Source: Chitinophagaceae bacterium
GTDB taxonomy: Bacteria > Bacteroidota > Bacteroidia > Chitinophagales > Chitinophagaceae
Direction of reading: 5' to 3'
Assembly (NCBI GenBank): GCA_016710745.1
Contig: JADJVB010000010.1
Location: 124,001 to 188,000 of the forward strand
DNA: 64,000 bases
The stretch's first letter is position 1. Every line of letters starts with the position of its first letter. Position numbers and translations under genes: made by a program. Below, piece after piece: positions 21,775 to 31,211 of the stretch. Under the pieces are notes generated by a model. The model worked only from the letters and a program-made list of their open reading frames with translations, ran no database searches and had not been told where the DNA came from.

Positions 21775-22503
21775 ATGAAGAACATGATGTTAGTACTGCT
21801 TTGTGCAGTTAGCTTTTCGGCATATGCCCAGGAAGGCAAGGACAAAAAAGACAAATGGCACCACATGAAAGGCGACGCACCCGTAATGACCCGGGGACTT
21901 GGCGTAAGTTTTCAAAAATTTGATGCATTAAACAGCCGCATTGCCGGTTTTACACAATTTAAGGGCTTGCCGGATCATATGTGGACCATCTCCGGCGGAT
22001 CGATGCACACGCATAAGAATTTTATATCGCAGTTTACCATTGGGGCCGGCAGCAGTTTAACCGGCAAGCCTGATAAAATGAGCAGCAGCATGCGTTATGT
22101 AGGCGGTGGTATCGATTTTGGTTACGACCTTATTCCCTCCGAAACGATCATGTTGTACCCGCTGGTAGGTATTGGTGCTGAAACCTATAGCGCCAAATTT
22201 TACAAAGATGTATCGGCGGTAGATTTTGATGTGGCCGCAACTTCGTCTACTGTGCAAAACAGTAACCGCCCTGTAAAATTCAACAATAGTTTTTTAACCT
22301 ACCGGTTAGGACTGGGTTTTTCATTTAAAACCCCCAAGCACCCGGGCAGTATTGGCCTGCAGGCAGGCTATACCGGCAGCTTTAAAGACCGTAGCTGGAA
22401 AACCTCCGACAACCAAATCCTGGGCAATGCGCCCAAAGATGGCCTCAGCCGTTTTGCTGTGTCGCTGGTATTTACCGGTGGCGGGATGATGATGGGGAAA
22501 TAA
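21775..22503 (+). CDS. Outer membrane beta-barrel-like protein of unknown function
   Basis: Secreted protein of 242 residues with signal peptide MKNMMLVLLCAVSFSAYAQ. After a short charged linker, alternating polar/aromatic strands (GLGVSFQKFDALNSRI, FISQFTIGAGSSLTG, SMRYVGGGIDFGYDLIP, FLTYRLGLGFSFKTP, GSIGLQAGYTGSF) end in SRFAVSLVFTGGG, as in small outer-membrane barrels. I do not recognise a named family. A hairpin terminator follows, and a near-identical 113-bp REP unit lies on each side of the gene. Confidence 0.75.
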   Translation: MKNMMLVLLCAVSFSAYAQEGKDKKDKWHHMKGDAPVMTRGLGVSFQKFDALNSRIAGFTQFKGLPDHMWTISGGSMHTHKNFISQFTIGAGSSLTGKPDKMSSSMRYVGGGIDFGYDLIPSETIMLYPLVGIGAETYSAKFYKDVSAVDFDVAATSSTVQNSNRPVKFNNSFLTYRLGLGFSFKTPKHPGSIGLQAGYTGSFKDRSWKTSDNQILGNAPKDGLSRFAVSLVFTGGGMMMGK

Positions 22504-22522
22504 AAAATTACTATGAAGACTT

Positions 22523-22551
22523 AAAAGGTATGGCATTGCTGTACCTTTTTT
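22523..22551 (+). terminator. Intrinsic terminator
   Basis: Stem AAAAGGTA / TACCTTTT with an 11-base loop and a T-run, 20 bases after the stop of the barrel gene. Confidence 0.7.
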
Positions 22552-22560
22552 GTTTACACC

Positions 22561-22673
22561 CCTTCGCCCTGGTTGGTGTCCTCACCAACCGGAACAATAT
22601 GTTCGACGTAGACATTCATCAGCAGAAGAAAATAACATCCGTTGCTGTTGGTCAGGCGACCAACAGCGGCGAA
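22561..22673. repeat. Long REP-like unit, two hairpins (copy 2)
   Basis: Copy of 21481-21593. First hairpin GGTTGGTGTCCTCACCAACC; second hairpin built on GCTGTTGGTC/GACCAACAGC, which pairs better than in copy 1. Confidence 0.8.
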
Positions 22674-22698
22674 CATCGCGCATCAACATAAACCCATA

Positions 22699-23533
22699 TT
22701 ATTTTTTACGGCCCTTTGCCAATTTTTTCTCTTCTGTCTTTAATTTACGCTCCGGTTTTTTTACATCCCCGGCAGCGGGTAATCGCTCCGGTTTTACCCC
22801 TCTTTCTTTAAGTATTTTTCTCACGGCCATATTATTATCAACATGCTCTTTGCTGATGTCCGCATCGCCCTTTAGGTCTTTTTTCCAACACATTATGGCT
22901 GGTAAGTTCAGTTGCAAAATCCTTTGCCTTAATGGTAAGCGTGGGTAAAAAATCGGCCAGTGGCCTGTTGGCGGGTACGGCCAGTTTCCGTTTCATATCG
23001 TTGGTATTGAAGCCGCCAAATAAAGCAGCATCGCCTTTTGACCTGATGAGCGCAAATCCTTTTTCGTTCACCCCACGCTCATAAATAATGCCCGAAAGTT
23101 TTTTCTCTGTTTTAGATAATTTTTCCCTGGCTATTACCCGTTCCACATCCAGCAATCGCTGTTCAATCATTTCCTGTTTGCGGGTTTGTACCGCAAAATA
23201 GGTTTGGGCAAAGGCAATGGCCTGTTTGGATGCATCACCATTTTGTGCAATCAGGTAACAGGCATAGCGGGTGAGGGCCAAGTCATCAACTTCACGTTGA
23301 GCGGTTTTGGCCAGGTTGATCATTTTCGTGACATCACGAAAATGATCGCTTATTTTTTCACCTGCATTTTCGCAGGCTTTTTTTGCCTTATCTACTGCAT
23401 TGATAAAATTCTCCCACCTTGCATATCCCAAAATGGGTTGCAACTCTCTGGCACTCCAGCATTCAATACCCTTGATGGTATAACCAGCCAGCTCAAATTG
23501 CTGAAATAGTGCGTTTATTAATTCTTTTTTCAT
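22699..23533 (-). CDS. dinD: DNA-damage-inducible protein D
   Basis: DinD family, about 277 residues after repair, matching the ~274 of the E. coli protein. Recognisable blocks: IECWSARELQPILGYARWENF near the N-terminus, ISDHFRDVTKMINLAKTAQRE, LTRYACYLIAQNGDASKQAIA and YERGVNEKGFALIRSKGDAALFGG. The frame breaks at the T6 run 22879-22884; removing one base joins TSHNVLEK to DLKGDADISKEHVDNNMAVR and a Lys-rich tail. In enterobacteria DinD is SOS-regulated and inhibits RecA filaments; whether that holds here is inference, and I see no clear SOS box. It may be a chromosomal gene or part of a mobile patch, since REP units lie on both sides. Confidence 0.88.
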
Positions 23534-23615
23534 TTGCCTAATTTACATACCAAGTTAATAAATTTATGGTTAAAAAACTAATATTTTTAGTAATTTGAGA
23601 AGACCTAACAGGTTA

Positions 23616-23677
23616 CGCCTTGGTTGCTGTCTCCCCCGACCGGAACGACATATTCGGTGGAGACAGCAACCAGGCGG
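23616..23677. repeat. REP-like element forming one long hairpin
   Basis: 62 bp whose two arms (CGCCTTGGTTGCTGTCTCC and GGAGACAGCAACCAGGCG) are reverse complements around a central CCGGAACGACATA. It shows that the short hairpins elsewhere are arms of a larger palindromic unit. Confidence 0.75.
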
Positions 23678-23721
23678 AAAAGTTATTGTTAACAGCAAAA
23701 AAAAGATCAGTCAATTAACAA

Positions 23722-24465
23722 CTAAAACAAAAAATGTTTCCTGCATGCCGCTATCTTATCCGTATTAATAATATCTACGCCCAGTTTTAACATACGATCC
23801 CAGGACCTGGGTTTATCCGGTGTAGCCCAAAGCCTGAGTAGTTTTCCCTGGCTGTGTGCCCTGGCCGCTACCTGTAAGATACGGGTAGCCATATTGCCTG
23901 CACCCAACACATAATTATAATAAGCATCGCTTATAAAACCAACCTTACCAAGACTCAGGCTGTCGTAGTTTTCATAAGGCCGGCCATCAAATAAAATGTA
24001 AGGCGGATAATTTTTCCAGTTTTCTATCGGCCCTCTGTCGCCACTGATCAGGATTTGCACAGCCCGTGCATTCACCGACCGGTCAAAAACAACAGGATAA
24101 GCCGCCAGTTGTTTTTGCAAAACCGCCAATACAACTTCTCCCTCTTTTTTTATATCGATCATGAGGATGGGACTGTACCCGGTATCGGGGCTTATGGATC
24201 CGTTATTGGCAGCAAACAAAGCAATGATCGGCTGCAGGTATAAGGCATTGAGCGTGGGTGCGGTGGCGGCTTTTCCCGCGTCATGTGCCACCCGCAGGCT
24301 GTCGCCAATAAGGTATACGTCGGCTTCTAAAGAAAAAACCCGGTGCTGTATGGCATGGGTAAACGGCAGCGGTTTTTCATAATCATTGTGGGCATGTATC
24401 AGCGGTGGCTGCGCCGTGGCAACAATAGTTGTAAATAAAATAAAATACAGGCAGATGAATTTCAT
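23722..24465 (-). CDS. Exported GDPD/PI-PLC-like phosphodiesterase (AIM6-type)
   Basis: 247 residues with signal peptide MKFICLYFILFTTIVATAQ. The TIM-barrel phosphodiesterase signature is present: PLIHAHNDYEKPLPFTHA (first catalytic His), FSLEADVYLIGDSLRVAHD (metal-binding EAD and second His) and RLWATPDKPRSWDRMLKLG near the C-terminus, with GVDIINTDKI closing the barrel. This arrangement matches the glycerophosphodiesterase/PLC-like group that includes yeast AIM6. It probably hydrolyses a phosphodiester in the periplasm; the substrate is unknown. The start follows from the signal peptide. Confidence 0.85.
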   Translation of the reverse strand: MKFICLYFILFTTIVATAQPPLIHAHNDYEKPLPFTHAIQHRVFSLEADVYLIGDSLRVAHDAGKAATAPTLNALYLQPIIALFAANNGSISPDTGYSPILMIDIKKEGEVVLAVLQKQLAAYPVVFDRSVNARAVQILISGDRGPIENWKNYPPYILFDGRPYENYDSLSLGKVGFISDAYYNYVLGAGNMATRILQVAARAHSQGKLLRLWATPDKPRSWDRMLKLGVDIINTDKIAACRKHFLF

Positions 24466-24492
24466 TCAGTAAAGATGAGAAGAAATATTTTT

Positions 24493-24812
24493 ACGCCCTG
24501 GTTGGTGTCTCCACCGACCGGAACGAAATGTTTGGTGGCTACATCGACCAAAGGGAAACCGAATCTATGCACAGGACCTGCCTGTACGGCCGAAGACTGA
24601 GAAAGATGATTAATTACCCGGCTCTTCTGTTTTTGTCCGGCCCCATTCCGGCCCTACGCCCTGGTCGGTGTCTCCACCGACCGGAACGAAATGTTTGGTG
24701 GCTACATCGACCAGGGAAAAACCGGGTCTATGCACAGAACCTGCCTGTACGGCCGAAGACTGAGAAAGATGATTAGTGATCCGGCTCTTCTTTTTTTGTC
24801 CGGCCCCATTCC
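24493..24812. repeat. Tandem 163-bp duplication carrying REP hairpins
   Basis: Two direct copies (24493-24655 and 24656-24812). Each starts ACGCCCTGGT with a REP hairpin and GAACGAAATGTTTGGTGG, and ends CCGGCTCTTCT...CCGGCCCCATTCC. The last part of copy 2 is the 3' coding end of the adjacent gene, so copy 1 holds a duplicate of that gene's tail. Confidence 0.8.
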
Positions 24813-25317
24813 AGCTCGTAGCTGATACCGGCCAGCAAAAACTGTTGATTAAGATGCCCCCAGGTAAATAAATACTCTACATGTGGCGCCCATTTACCTA
24901 TGTTAACCAGCAGGCCGGCACCGGTATTCGCCGACCAGAAACGCTCGATATGTACTTCTTCCAAACCGAGTGTCTGCTCTTTTTCGGAGGTATGGCTGAT
25001 GCCGGCGATGGGGTAGAGTTTTATTTTTTGATAACCGGCAACAGGTAATGGAAGTTGAGATCGAAGTCCCAGGCCGAGGCCTTGAAAGCTTCCTTTTCTT
25101 TTACATGGGTAACTGCAAAAAAGCGATTCATTTCCAGTCCGGCGGTAAGCCTTTCGTTAATATGGTAAAAGCAGCTTACATTAAGACCGTTTAACTCACT
25201 GCGCATGCTGCGAATGCCGGCCACATCGAAGCTGACTGCTTTTTGCGAACGCACCTGTAGTGCGGGTATCAAAAGACAGGCTATGCCCGCCAGTTTGATG
25301 ATATGGTGGATTTTCAT
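24773..25317 (-). CDS. Small outer-membrane-type protein, one frameshift
   Basis: About 181 residues after repair: signal peptide (MKIHHIIKLAGIACLLIPALQ, cleaved near VRSQ), then beta-strand segments (GLNVSCFYHINERLTAGLEM, WDFDLNFHYLLPVIK) and, in the next frame, IKLYPIAGISHTSEKE...GLLVNIGKWAPHVEYLFTWG and FLLAGISYELEWG. The two frames join if one base is added to the T6 run at 25022-25027. It resembles small porin-like barrels of Bacteroidota; no named family recognised. Its 3' end lies in the tandem duplication downstream and its upstream region is the four-copy 62-bp array. Confidence 0.65.
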
Positions 25318-25399
25318 GGCGCAAAAAAACGCTGTGGCGGCAATAAAATAAATGAGGGTAAGGGGTAGAATTACTGATTAAGATCAGTTTTTCGCGCGC

Positions 25400-25424
25400 A
25401 TTCGCGGGCGGGTCTCTGCTCAGG
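25400..25424. repeat. Partial family B hairpin repeat
   Basis: ATTCGCGGGCGGGTCTCTGC matches the left arm of 16983-17040; the right arm is replaced by the 62-bp REP array. Confidence 0.45.
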
Positions 25425-25430
25425 ATTCCA

Positions 25431-25672
25431 CGCCCTGGTCGGTGTCTCCACCGACCGGAATGAAATGTACATTGGAAGTACCAATCCCCCCACGCCCTGG
25501 TCGGTGTCTCCACCGGCCGGAATGAAATGTACATTGGAGGTACCAATCCCCTCACGCCCTGGTCGGTGTCTCCACCGACCGGAATGAAATGTACATTGGA
25601 GATACCAATCCCCACACGCCCTGGTCGGTGTCTCCACCGACCGGAACGAAATGTACATAGGAGGTACCATTC
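25431..25672. repeat. Four-copy tandem array of a 62-bp REP unit
   Basis: Units start at 25431, 25493, 25555 and 25617. Each contains CGCCCTGGTCGGTGTCTCC, the second hairpin arm, GGAATGAAATGTACATTGGA and GGTACC. Three units are almost identical; the second has CCGGCC for CCGACC and the fourth has GGAACG for GGAATG. Confidence 0.9.
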
Positions 25673-25759
25673 AGGGTGAATTTTTAATTCCCAACCAGGC
25701 AGTTATTCCTTGTAAAGAAAAGCAGTCTTTCGTACCTTTAACCCATCAATGCTTTCCTT

Positions 25760-26850
25760 ATGGCAGATCCGGGCATATATACCGGCAAAAGGGGCTCAAC
25801 TGGCAATGGTCGGGCACCCGCGACGAATTTGTTACCGTTTCCATCAGCGATACTGTTATTGAATTACACGACCACCGCAGCAACAGCCGGCGGGTACTGC
25901 CTGCCCCTGTTTTGCGCAGGTTGCAGATCAATACCGGCAAGGGCAACGATGTTATTCATGTAAAGACCAGGGAGCCGCTGCAGCAGCCGTTTGCGGTAAA
26001 CATTGATGCCCATGGTGCCAACAAATTCATTGTAGGCACGTCCGATCCCATGGTAAGTTTACAGGTAACACATGAACCTGAAAACCTGCTTGTTTTACCC
26101 GATGACCGGGCGGCTACCTATGAACGTTATGAGCCCGGGATCAGGCGGTGGAATGAGGCAAACCGCTGCCGCGACAGCTGGTTTAAAAGCATCAGGAGGC
26201 GGTTGGTTTATTTCTTTGGCCGCGATCTGAATTTCCGGCTTACCCCGATACTTACGGAGAAGATGAAACGATTTTTGGCCTGGTTACCCGGACATACCGT
26301 GCCGGTTGCCCCGCCGCAAAACACCTATTTCACTACCCCGCAACATATTGCCGAGCTGAACAGCATGGCCCATCCCGGCGACATCCTGTTGCGCTACCAG
26401 GCGGGGTATCCCTTCGACAGGTATTTTGTAGGGGTATGGCAGCACGCCGGTTTTTACCTGCGCCGGGGCCGGGTGATAGATGCCATGGGCAACGGCATTT
26501 ACCTGCGCAGCATGGAAGCCTTTGCCGAAGCCGATGGACTGGTATTGCTGCGGATGAGCACCGCCACGGCCGGTCAGCTGCACCAGGCATTGGCGTATGC
26601 CTTTGAACAGATCGGCAAATGGTATAATGTAGATTTTGATGATAATATCAGCGAACAGTATTGCAGCGGCCTGATCATAAATGCCTTCAAATTTGCCGGT
26701 ATCCTGGATGCCGGCTACCGCCATGGCGAATCCATACATCCCGACGACCTCCTGCAACTCCCCGGCCTGCACCTGGTATGGACCAACCGGCCCGACCTGT
26801 TGAAAAGCAGTTGTAAAAATGCATTAATGGAGTTGGTTTGCAGTAATTGA
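25760..26850 (+). CDS. YiiX-like permuted papain-fold amidase/peptidase (C92-type)
   Basis: The C-terminal ~150 residues carry the permuted NlpC/P60 signature of the YaeF/YiiX family: HPGDILLRYQAG, the catalytic His in VWQHAGFYL and the catalytic Cys in SEQYCSGLIINAF. The N-terminal half (ISDTVIELHDHRSNS, LQINTGKGNDVIHV, VNIDAHGANKFIVG) is beta-rich and not recognised. I place the start at ATG 25760 (MADPGIYTGKRG), with one G missing from the G4 run near 25791, because the alternative in-frame start (25651) lies inside the REP array. A TACCTTTA box at 25734-25741 suits a promoter for this start. Members cleave amide bonds in peptidoglycan peptides or lipids; the substrate is unknown. Confidence 0.75.
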
Positions 26851-26927
26851 TGTGGTGGTGGAACTGGCATAAGTGCAAATGACCGCCAGTAACACCCTCC
26901 TGCTTCTCTCGTTTGGGTTAAGGGTGG

Positions 26928-26935
26928 TACTTTTG
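26928..26935 (+). promoter_or_regulatory. -7 promoter box of the vsr remnant
   Basis: TACTTTTG matches the Bacteroidota -7 consensus TAnnTTTG, 10 bases before the vsr ATG. A TTTG lies 12 bases upstream, closer than the usual -33 spacing. Confidence 0.4.
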
Positions 26936-26944
26936 TACTATTAT

Positions 26945-27061
26945 ATGGCAGATGTACATACTATTCAGCAGAGAACCTTTAATATGCAGCAGATAAAGGG
27001 CAAAGACACAAAGCCTGATATATTTCACGGAATTATTGAGGAAAATAGCATCACAACATGA
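26945..27061 (+). pseudogene. vsr: Truncated very-short-patch repair endonuclease (Vsr), N-terminus only
   Basis: From ATG 26945 the frame reads MADVHTIQQRTFNMQQ followed by IKGKDTKPDI, the diagnostic N-terminus of Vsr endonucleases (MADVHT..QRS.NM..IKGK.TKPE). The match stops after ~26 residues; then come 12 unrelated codons and a stop. The catalytic part (Asp, zinc-binding Cys and His residues) is absent, so the gene is dead. The break coincides with the left edge of the A+T-rich defence island, so island insertion or deletion probably removed the rest. Vsr normally repairs T:G mismatches at methylated cytosine sites. Confidence 0.8.
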
Positions 27062-27074
27062 AATCAACTTTATC

Positions 27075-27082
27075 TATATTTG
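27075..27082 (+). promoter_or_regulatory. Probable -7 box of the Ssp-like operon
   Basis: TATATTTG is a full match to TAnnTTTG, 19 bases before the first gene's ATG (27102). No clear -33 TTTG is visible. Confidence 0.45.
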
Positions 27083-27101
27083 TAAGAACCTACTTAGAAT
27101 T

Positions 27102-27986
27102 ATGAAACTTCAATTTTCCGGCCACGAATCTTTTATTTGCAAACACTTTTGGCTAAAAAAAGGATATGATTATATCAGCCAAAAAGGCAACTTTAACGAT
27201 GAATCAGCTGTTATTGATCTTGGAGTTGGAAAGAACATGGTTACTTCAATATCCTTTTGGTTAAAAGCATTTGGCCTTGTTGATCCAGAACTTGGTGTAA
27301 CTGAATTAGCGAATTTTCTTTTTCATGAAAAAAAAGGTACAGATCAATACATCGAAAACCTTGGTTCTGTGTGGCTCTTACATTATGCTTTAATCAAAAC
27401 GAACAAAGCATCCCTTTACAATTTGTTTTTTAATGAATTTAGAAAAGGCAGAACTGATTTTACAAAAGACCAGCTATTAAGTTTTATAAAGCGTTCTTTA
27501 GAAGATGAAAGCCAAAATAATTTTAATGAGAATACTATTAATTCGGACATTTCCGTGTTTATAAGAAATTATCTGAAGCCGAGTTATAAGGAAACTAAGA
27601 TTGATATAGAGGAAGATTTTTCAAGTTTAATGATTGATTTAGACTTAATAAAATCGTATAAAGCAGAAAATGCAGAAGGCAAAATCGTTGAGTGGTACCA
27701 AGTTGAAAATAAAATTCAAATTGATTTACCTGCAGATGTTGTACTATTTACAATTCTTGATAACGAACACTATAGCAAATCAATTGCATTCAAAGAATTA
27801 TTAACAGGTTACAATTCACCTGGTATTGTGTTTGCACTTAATGAGGAAGGTTTGTATAGTAAGATTGAACAAATTGTGAAAAATCATAAAGGGGTTACTT
27901 ATACCGAAACAGCAGGAGTTAGGGAATTACAAATAAAAGTATCATTAAATAAGTGGGACGTTTTACATGGCTACTACAAAAATTAA
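27102..27986 (+). CDS. sspB: DUF4007 protein, SspB-like (DNA phosphorothioation)
   Basis: 294 residues. The N-terminal signature KLQFSGHESFICKHFWLKKGYDY with LGVGKNMVTSISFWLKAFGLV is that of DUF4007 proteins, which accompany PAPS-reductase-like proteins in defence operons. From the literature as I recall it, SspB of the Ssp single-strand phosphorothioation system is a nicking protein of this family; the assignment rests on the B-C-D gene order and was not tested by alignment. I start at ATG 27102 because it begins the conserved motif; a longer frame from 27036 only adds unrelated residues. The 3' end overlaps the ATPase gene by 20 bases, indicating translational coupling. First gene of a five-gene plus-strand operon. 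Confidence 0.75.
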   Translation: MKLQFSGHESFICKHFWLKKGYDYISQKGNFNDESAVIDLGVGKNMVTSISFWLKAFGLVDPELGVTELANFLFHEKKGTDQYIENLGSVWLLHYALIKTNKASLYNLFFNEFRKGRTDFTKDQLLSFIKRSLEDESQNNFNENTINSDISVFIRNYLKPSYKETKIDIEEDFSSLMIDLDLIKSYKAENAEGKIVEWYQVENKIQIDLPADVVLFTILDNEHYSKSIAFKELLTGYNSPGIVFALNEEGLYSKIEQIVKNHKGVTYTETAGVRELQIKVSLNKWDVLHGYYKN

Positions 27987-30900
27987 ATATTCACCATCAG
28001 TTAATATTGTCAGGGATAAAGATTACGTATTTAGTTATATCCCTACAAGAAATGCGGAATATGCATTTAATACAATCTTAAATGATGCAGTCCTCGGTAT
28101 AAAGTCTCAAGTCGTAATCAGTGCATATGGTACAGGTAAATCCTCATTTCTTTTAGCACTAAAACAAACCTTAGAAGGAAGTTTTGTACATTTTAAGGGC
28201 TATCAAAAACTTTTAAAATCTATTCCTGAATATGAATTCATAAATATAGTTGGAGATTTTACTTCTTTTGAAAATCACTTTGTTAAATTATATAAGCTTG
28301 GGAAAGGATATACTACAACTGATATAATAAATGCTTTAAACAACCATTATAAAGCGAACAAAAAGAGTGGTAAAGGCTTAGCCATTTTAGTTGATGAATT
28401 TGGCAAATTTTTAGAATATGCAGCCAAACATAATCCCGAATCTGAATTATATTTTATTCAGCAGTTAGCAGAGTGGGCAAATGACAGTAATAATAACACC
28501 CTGTTCATTTCCACACTTCATCAGGACTTTAGTGCTTATGCCCTTCAATTAAATAAATTACAAAAACAAGAATGGGATAAAGTAAAAGGGCGCATTAAGG
28601 ATATTCCATTCAATGAACCAGTCGAACAACTATTATTTCTTGCATCTGAAAGAATAGATCAAAGTTCCCCAATAAGATAGTTGATAAGAACTTTGATAAA
28701 TTATTCGATGTTATTAAAGAAGCTAAGGCCTTTCCATTAAAAGATTATTTTGAAAAGGAATTTGCAAAAAAACTTTTTCCTTTCGATATTTTATCAGCTT
28801 CCGTATTAACACTTTCTCTTCAAAAATATGGACAGAATGAAAGAAGTCTTTTTTCTTTCATCGAATCAAATGATCATTTAGGAATTAATGAATTCAATTC
28901 TAAAGATTCCCTCTATTATAGTATTCCGCGAGTTTATGATTATTTGATAAACGGATTCTACTCATATTTAACTACCAAGTATAACCCACATTATACACAA
29001 TGGTCTGCCATCCGCAGAGGCTTGGAAAGAATAGAAGGTATTTTTAATGAACTTTCTAGCCAAAAACAGGCTGAAGACTTGGTTAAGCTTATAGGCTTAT
29101 TGAATGTTTTTGCAACAGCCTCTGCCAAATTGGAGCCTCGTTTTTATTATAATTACGCTAAGCTCGCTTTGGGAATAAAGAATCCTGAGTCAATATTCCA
29201 ACAACTTGAGAAAAAGAAAATCATTCGATATGTCAATCATAGCTTTCGCTATATTCTTTTTGAAGGAACCGATTTAGACATAGAAATAGCTATTGATGAT
29301 GCTGGAAGATTGGTTGAAAAAGTTTCAAATGTTGTTAATCATTTAAATCAATATTTCGAATTTCCCTTTATCTCTGCGAAAGCGACTTACTATGAAAAGG
29401 GGACGCCAAGATTTTTTCAATTTAAACTCACAGAGGAACCTATAAAAATAGCCCCGGAAGGAGAAGTAGATGGATTTATTAATTTAATATTTTCAGAAGA
29501 CACTAAAATAGCAAGGAAAATAGAAGAGGCTTCTTTAGAATGTAAAGAAGCTATACTTTATGGTTACTATAAGAACACCGCAGAAATAAGAAACGAACTT
29601 TTTGAAATACAAAAAGTTAAAAAAAGTAATAGATAGTAATCGGGATGATAAAGTCGCAATTAAAGAACTCGATTCCATTCTCGGACACCATATTAATCTA
29701 TTAAATCACTATGTTCTTGATAACCTATATGCAGACAACGGAAACATAGTATGGTATTTTCAAGGAAATAAATTAAGAATTCCCAATAGACAAAAATTTA
29801 ATCAACAACTATCTAAAATTTGCGAAACAGTTTATCCAAGTACTCCTGTTTATAGAAATGAGTTAGTTAATAAGACTAAGATTTCCGGACAGGTTGCTAT
29901 GGCAAGAAAGCGGCTTTTGGAAAAAATATTCTCTGAATTACATGAACCAAACTTGGGTTTTACGACTATGGAATTCCCTCCAGAGAAATCTATCTATTTA
30001 ACGCTGCTAAGAGAAACTGGGATGCATAAAATAACTGAAGGAGTGGGAATATTAAAGCAGCCCAACGATAGTTCCTTTAATGATCTTTGGAATGCAGGAG
30101 TTAAATTTTTGGAGTCTACAAGAAATAAGGAAAGAAGTTTAAGTGAGCTGGTTAATTTACTTTCAATAAAACCCTTTAAATTAAAGCAAGGATTTATTGA
30201 TTACTGGATTCCAATTTTTCTACTGTCCAAAAGCGATGAATATGCACTATTTGAAGACAATACTTACATCCCTGAGTTAAATAGTGACGTGCTAGATTTA
30301 TTAAATAAAAGACCTGGCATGTTCTCTATAAAAGCTTTTGATGTAGTTGGGATAAAGCTAGAACTTTTTAACAGATACAGGGTTTTCTTAAACCAAGCAG
30401 AAAATCACAAGCCCACTAATAAACTTTTTATTCAAACCATTAAGCCTTTTCTTGTTTTTTTTAGGGACCTACCTGAGTATGCAAAAAATACAAACCGACT
30501 AGAAAAAAAACAATTGCTTTACGTAAAGTAATTGCAAATGCAAAGGACCCTGAAAAAGCTTTTTTTGAAGATTTCCCAACTGCTTTGGGATACAGTTTAC
30601 AAGACTTACAAAATAAACCGAAGACAGCAGAACAATTCGTAAAGCAGTTACAAGAATCAATTAGGGAATTAAGAACTAGTTATGATGGCTTAATAGATCG
30701 TTTTGAAAACTATTTTATCCGGGAAGTTTTAGGTTTTAAATCAAGTTTCCCAGACTATAGAGTAGAAATAACGAAAAGATTCAAAGGTTTAAAGACCCAT
30801 TTACTATTACCGCATCAAAAAACTTTTTATAGTAGGATACAGTCAGAATTAGATGATCATAAACTATGGTTAAGTTCTGTTGCGCAATCATCTGTAGGTA

Positions 30901-31211
30901 AGGCTTTGTCAAGTATCACTGATGAAGACGAAGTATTGCTATATGAAAAAATTAAAGACATTATCTATGAACTTGATAATTTGTCAGAGATTAGTAAGGA
31001 AAATGTGAATGAAGAAGCAGAAGAAGTGCTAAAGCTTGAGATCACTTCATTTGTGAAAGGACTTAATAAAAATATGCTCCGAATTCCTAAGGGAAAGGCT
31101 AAAGAGGTAAATGCACAGATTTTAAAAATAAGAACTAATTTAGGCAAGGATAAAAAAATGAATATTGCAGCCCTAACAAAGCTGCTTCAGGAATTATTGC
31201 AAAATGACTAA
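27967..31211 (+). CDS. sspC: Large P-loop ATPase, SspC-like, three homopolymer indels
   Basis: About 1080 residues after repair. Walker A AYGTGKSS near residue 53 and Walker B AILVDEFGKFLEYA near 140 define an AAA/STAND-type P-loop domain; the rest is long and helical with no further recognised domain. Three breaks: near 28661 (one A missing; joins to FPNKIVDKNFDKLFDVI), the A7 run 29619-29625 (one A too many; joins VKK to VIDSNRDDKV) and the A8 run 30503-30510 (one A missing; joins LEKK to TIALRKVIANAKDPEK). Each repair gives a continuous frame. It sits where SspC lies in Ssp systems, where the ATPase is thought to assist modification. Its 3' end overlaps the next gene by 8 bases. Confidence 0.75.

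Noticed and set aside
25431..25672. Possible CRISPR array
   Set aside because: The units are directly adjacent copies with internal palindromes; there are no variable spacers and no cas genes. They belong to the REP family.
27619..30520. Programmed ribosomal frameshifting in the SspC-like gene
   Set aside because: Three shifts of different sign at plain A-runs, and similar lesions in unrelated genes, make sequencing error more likely.
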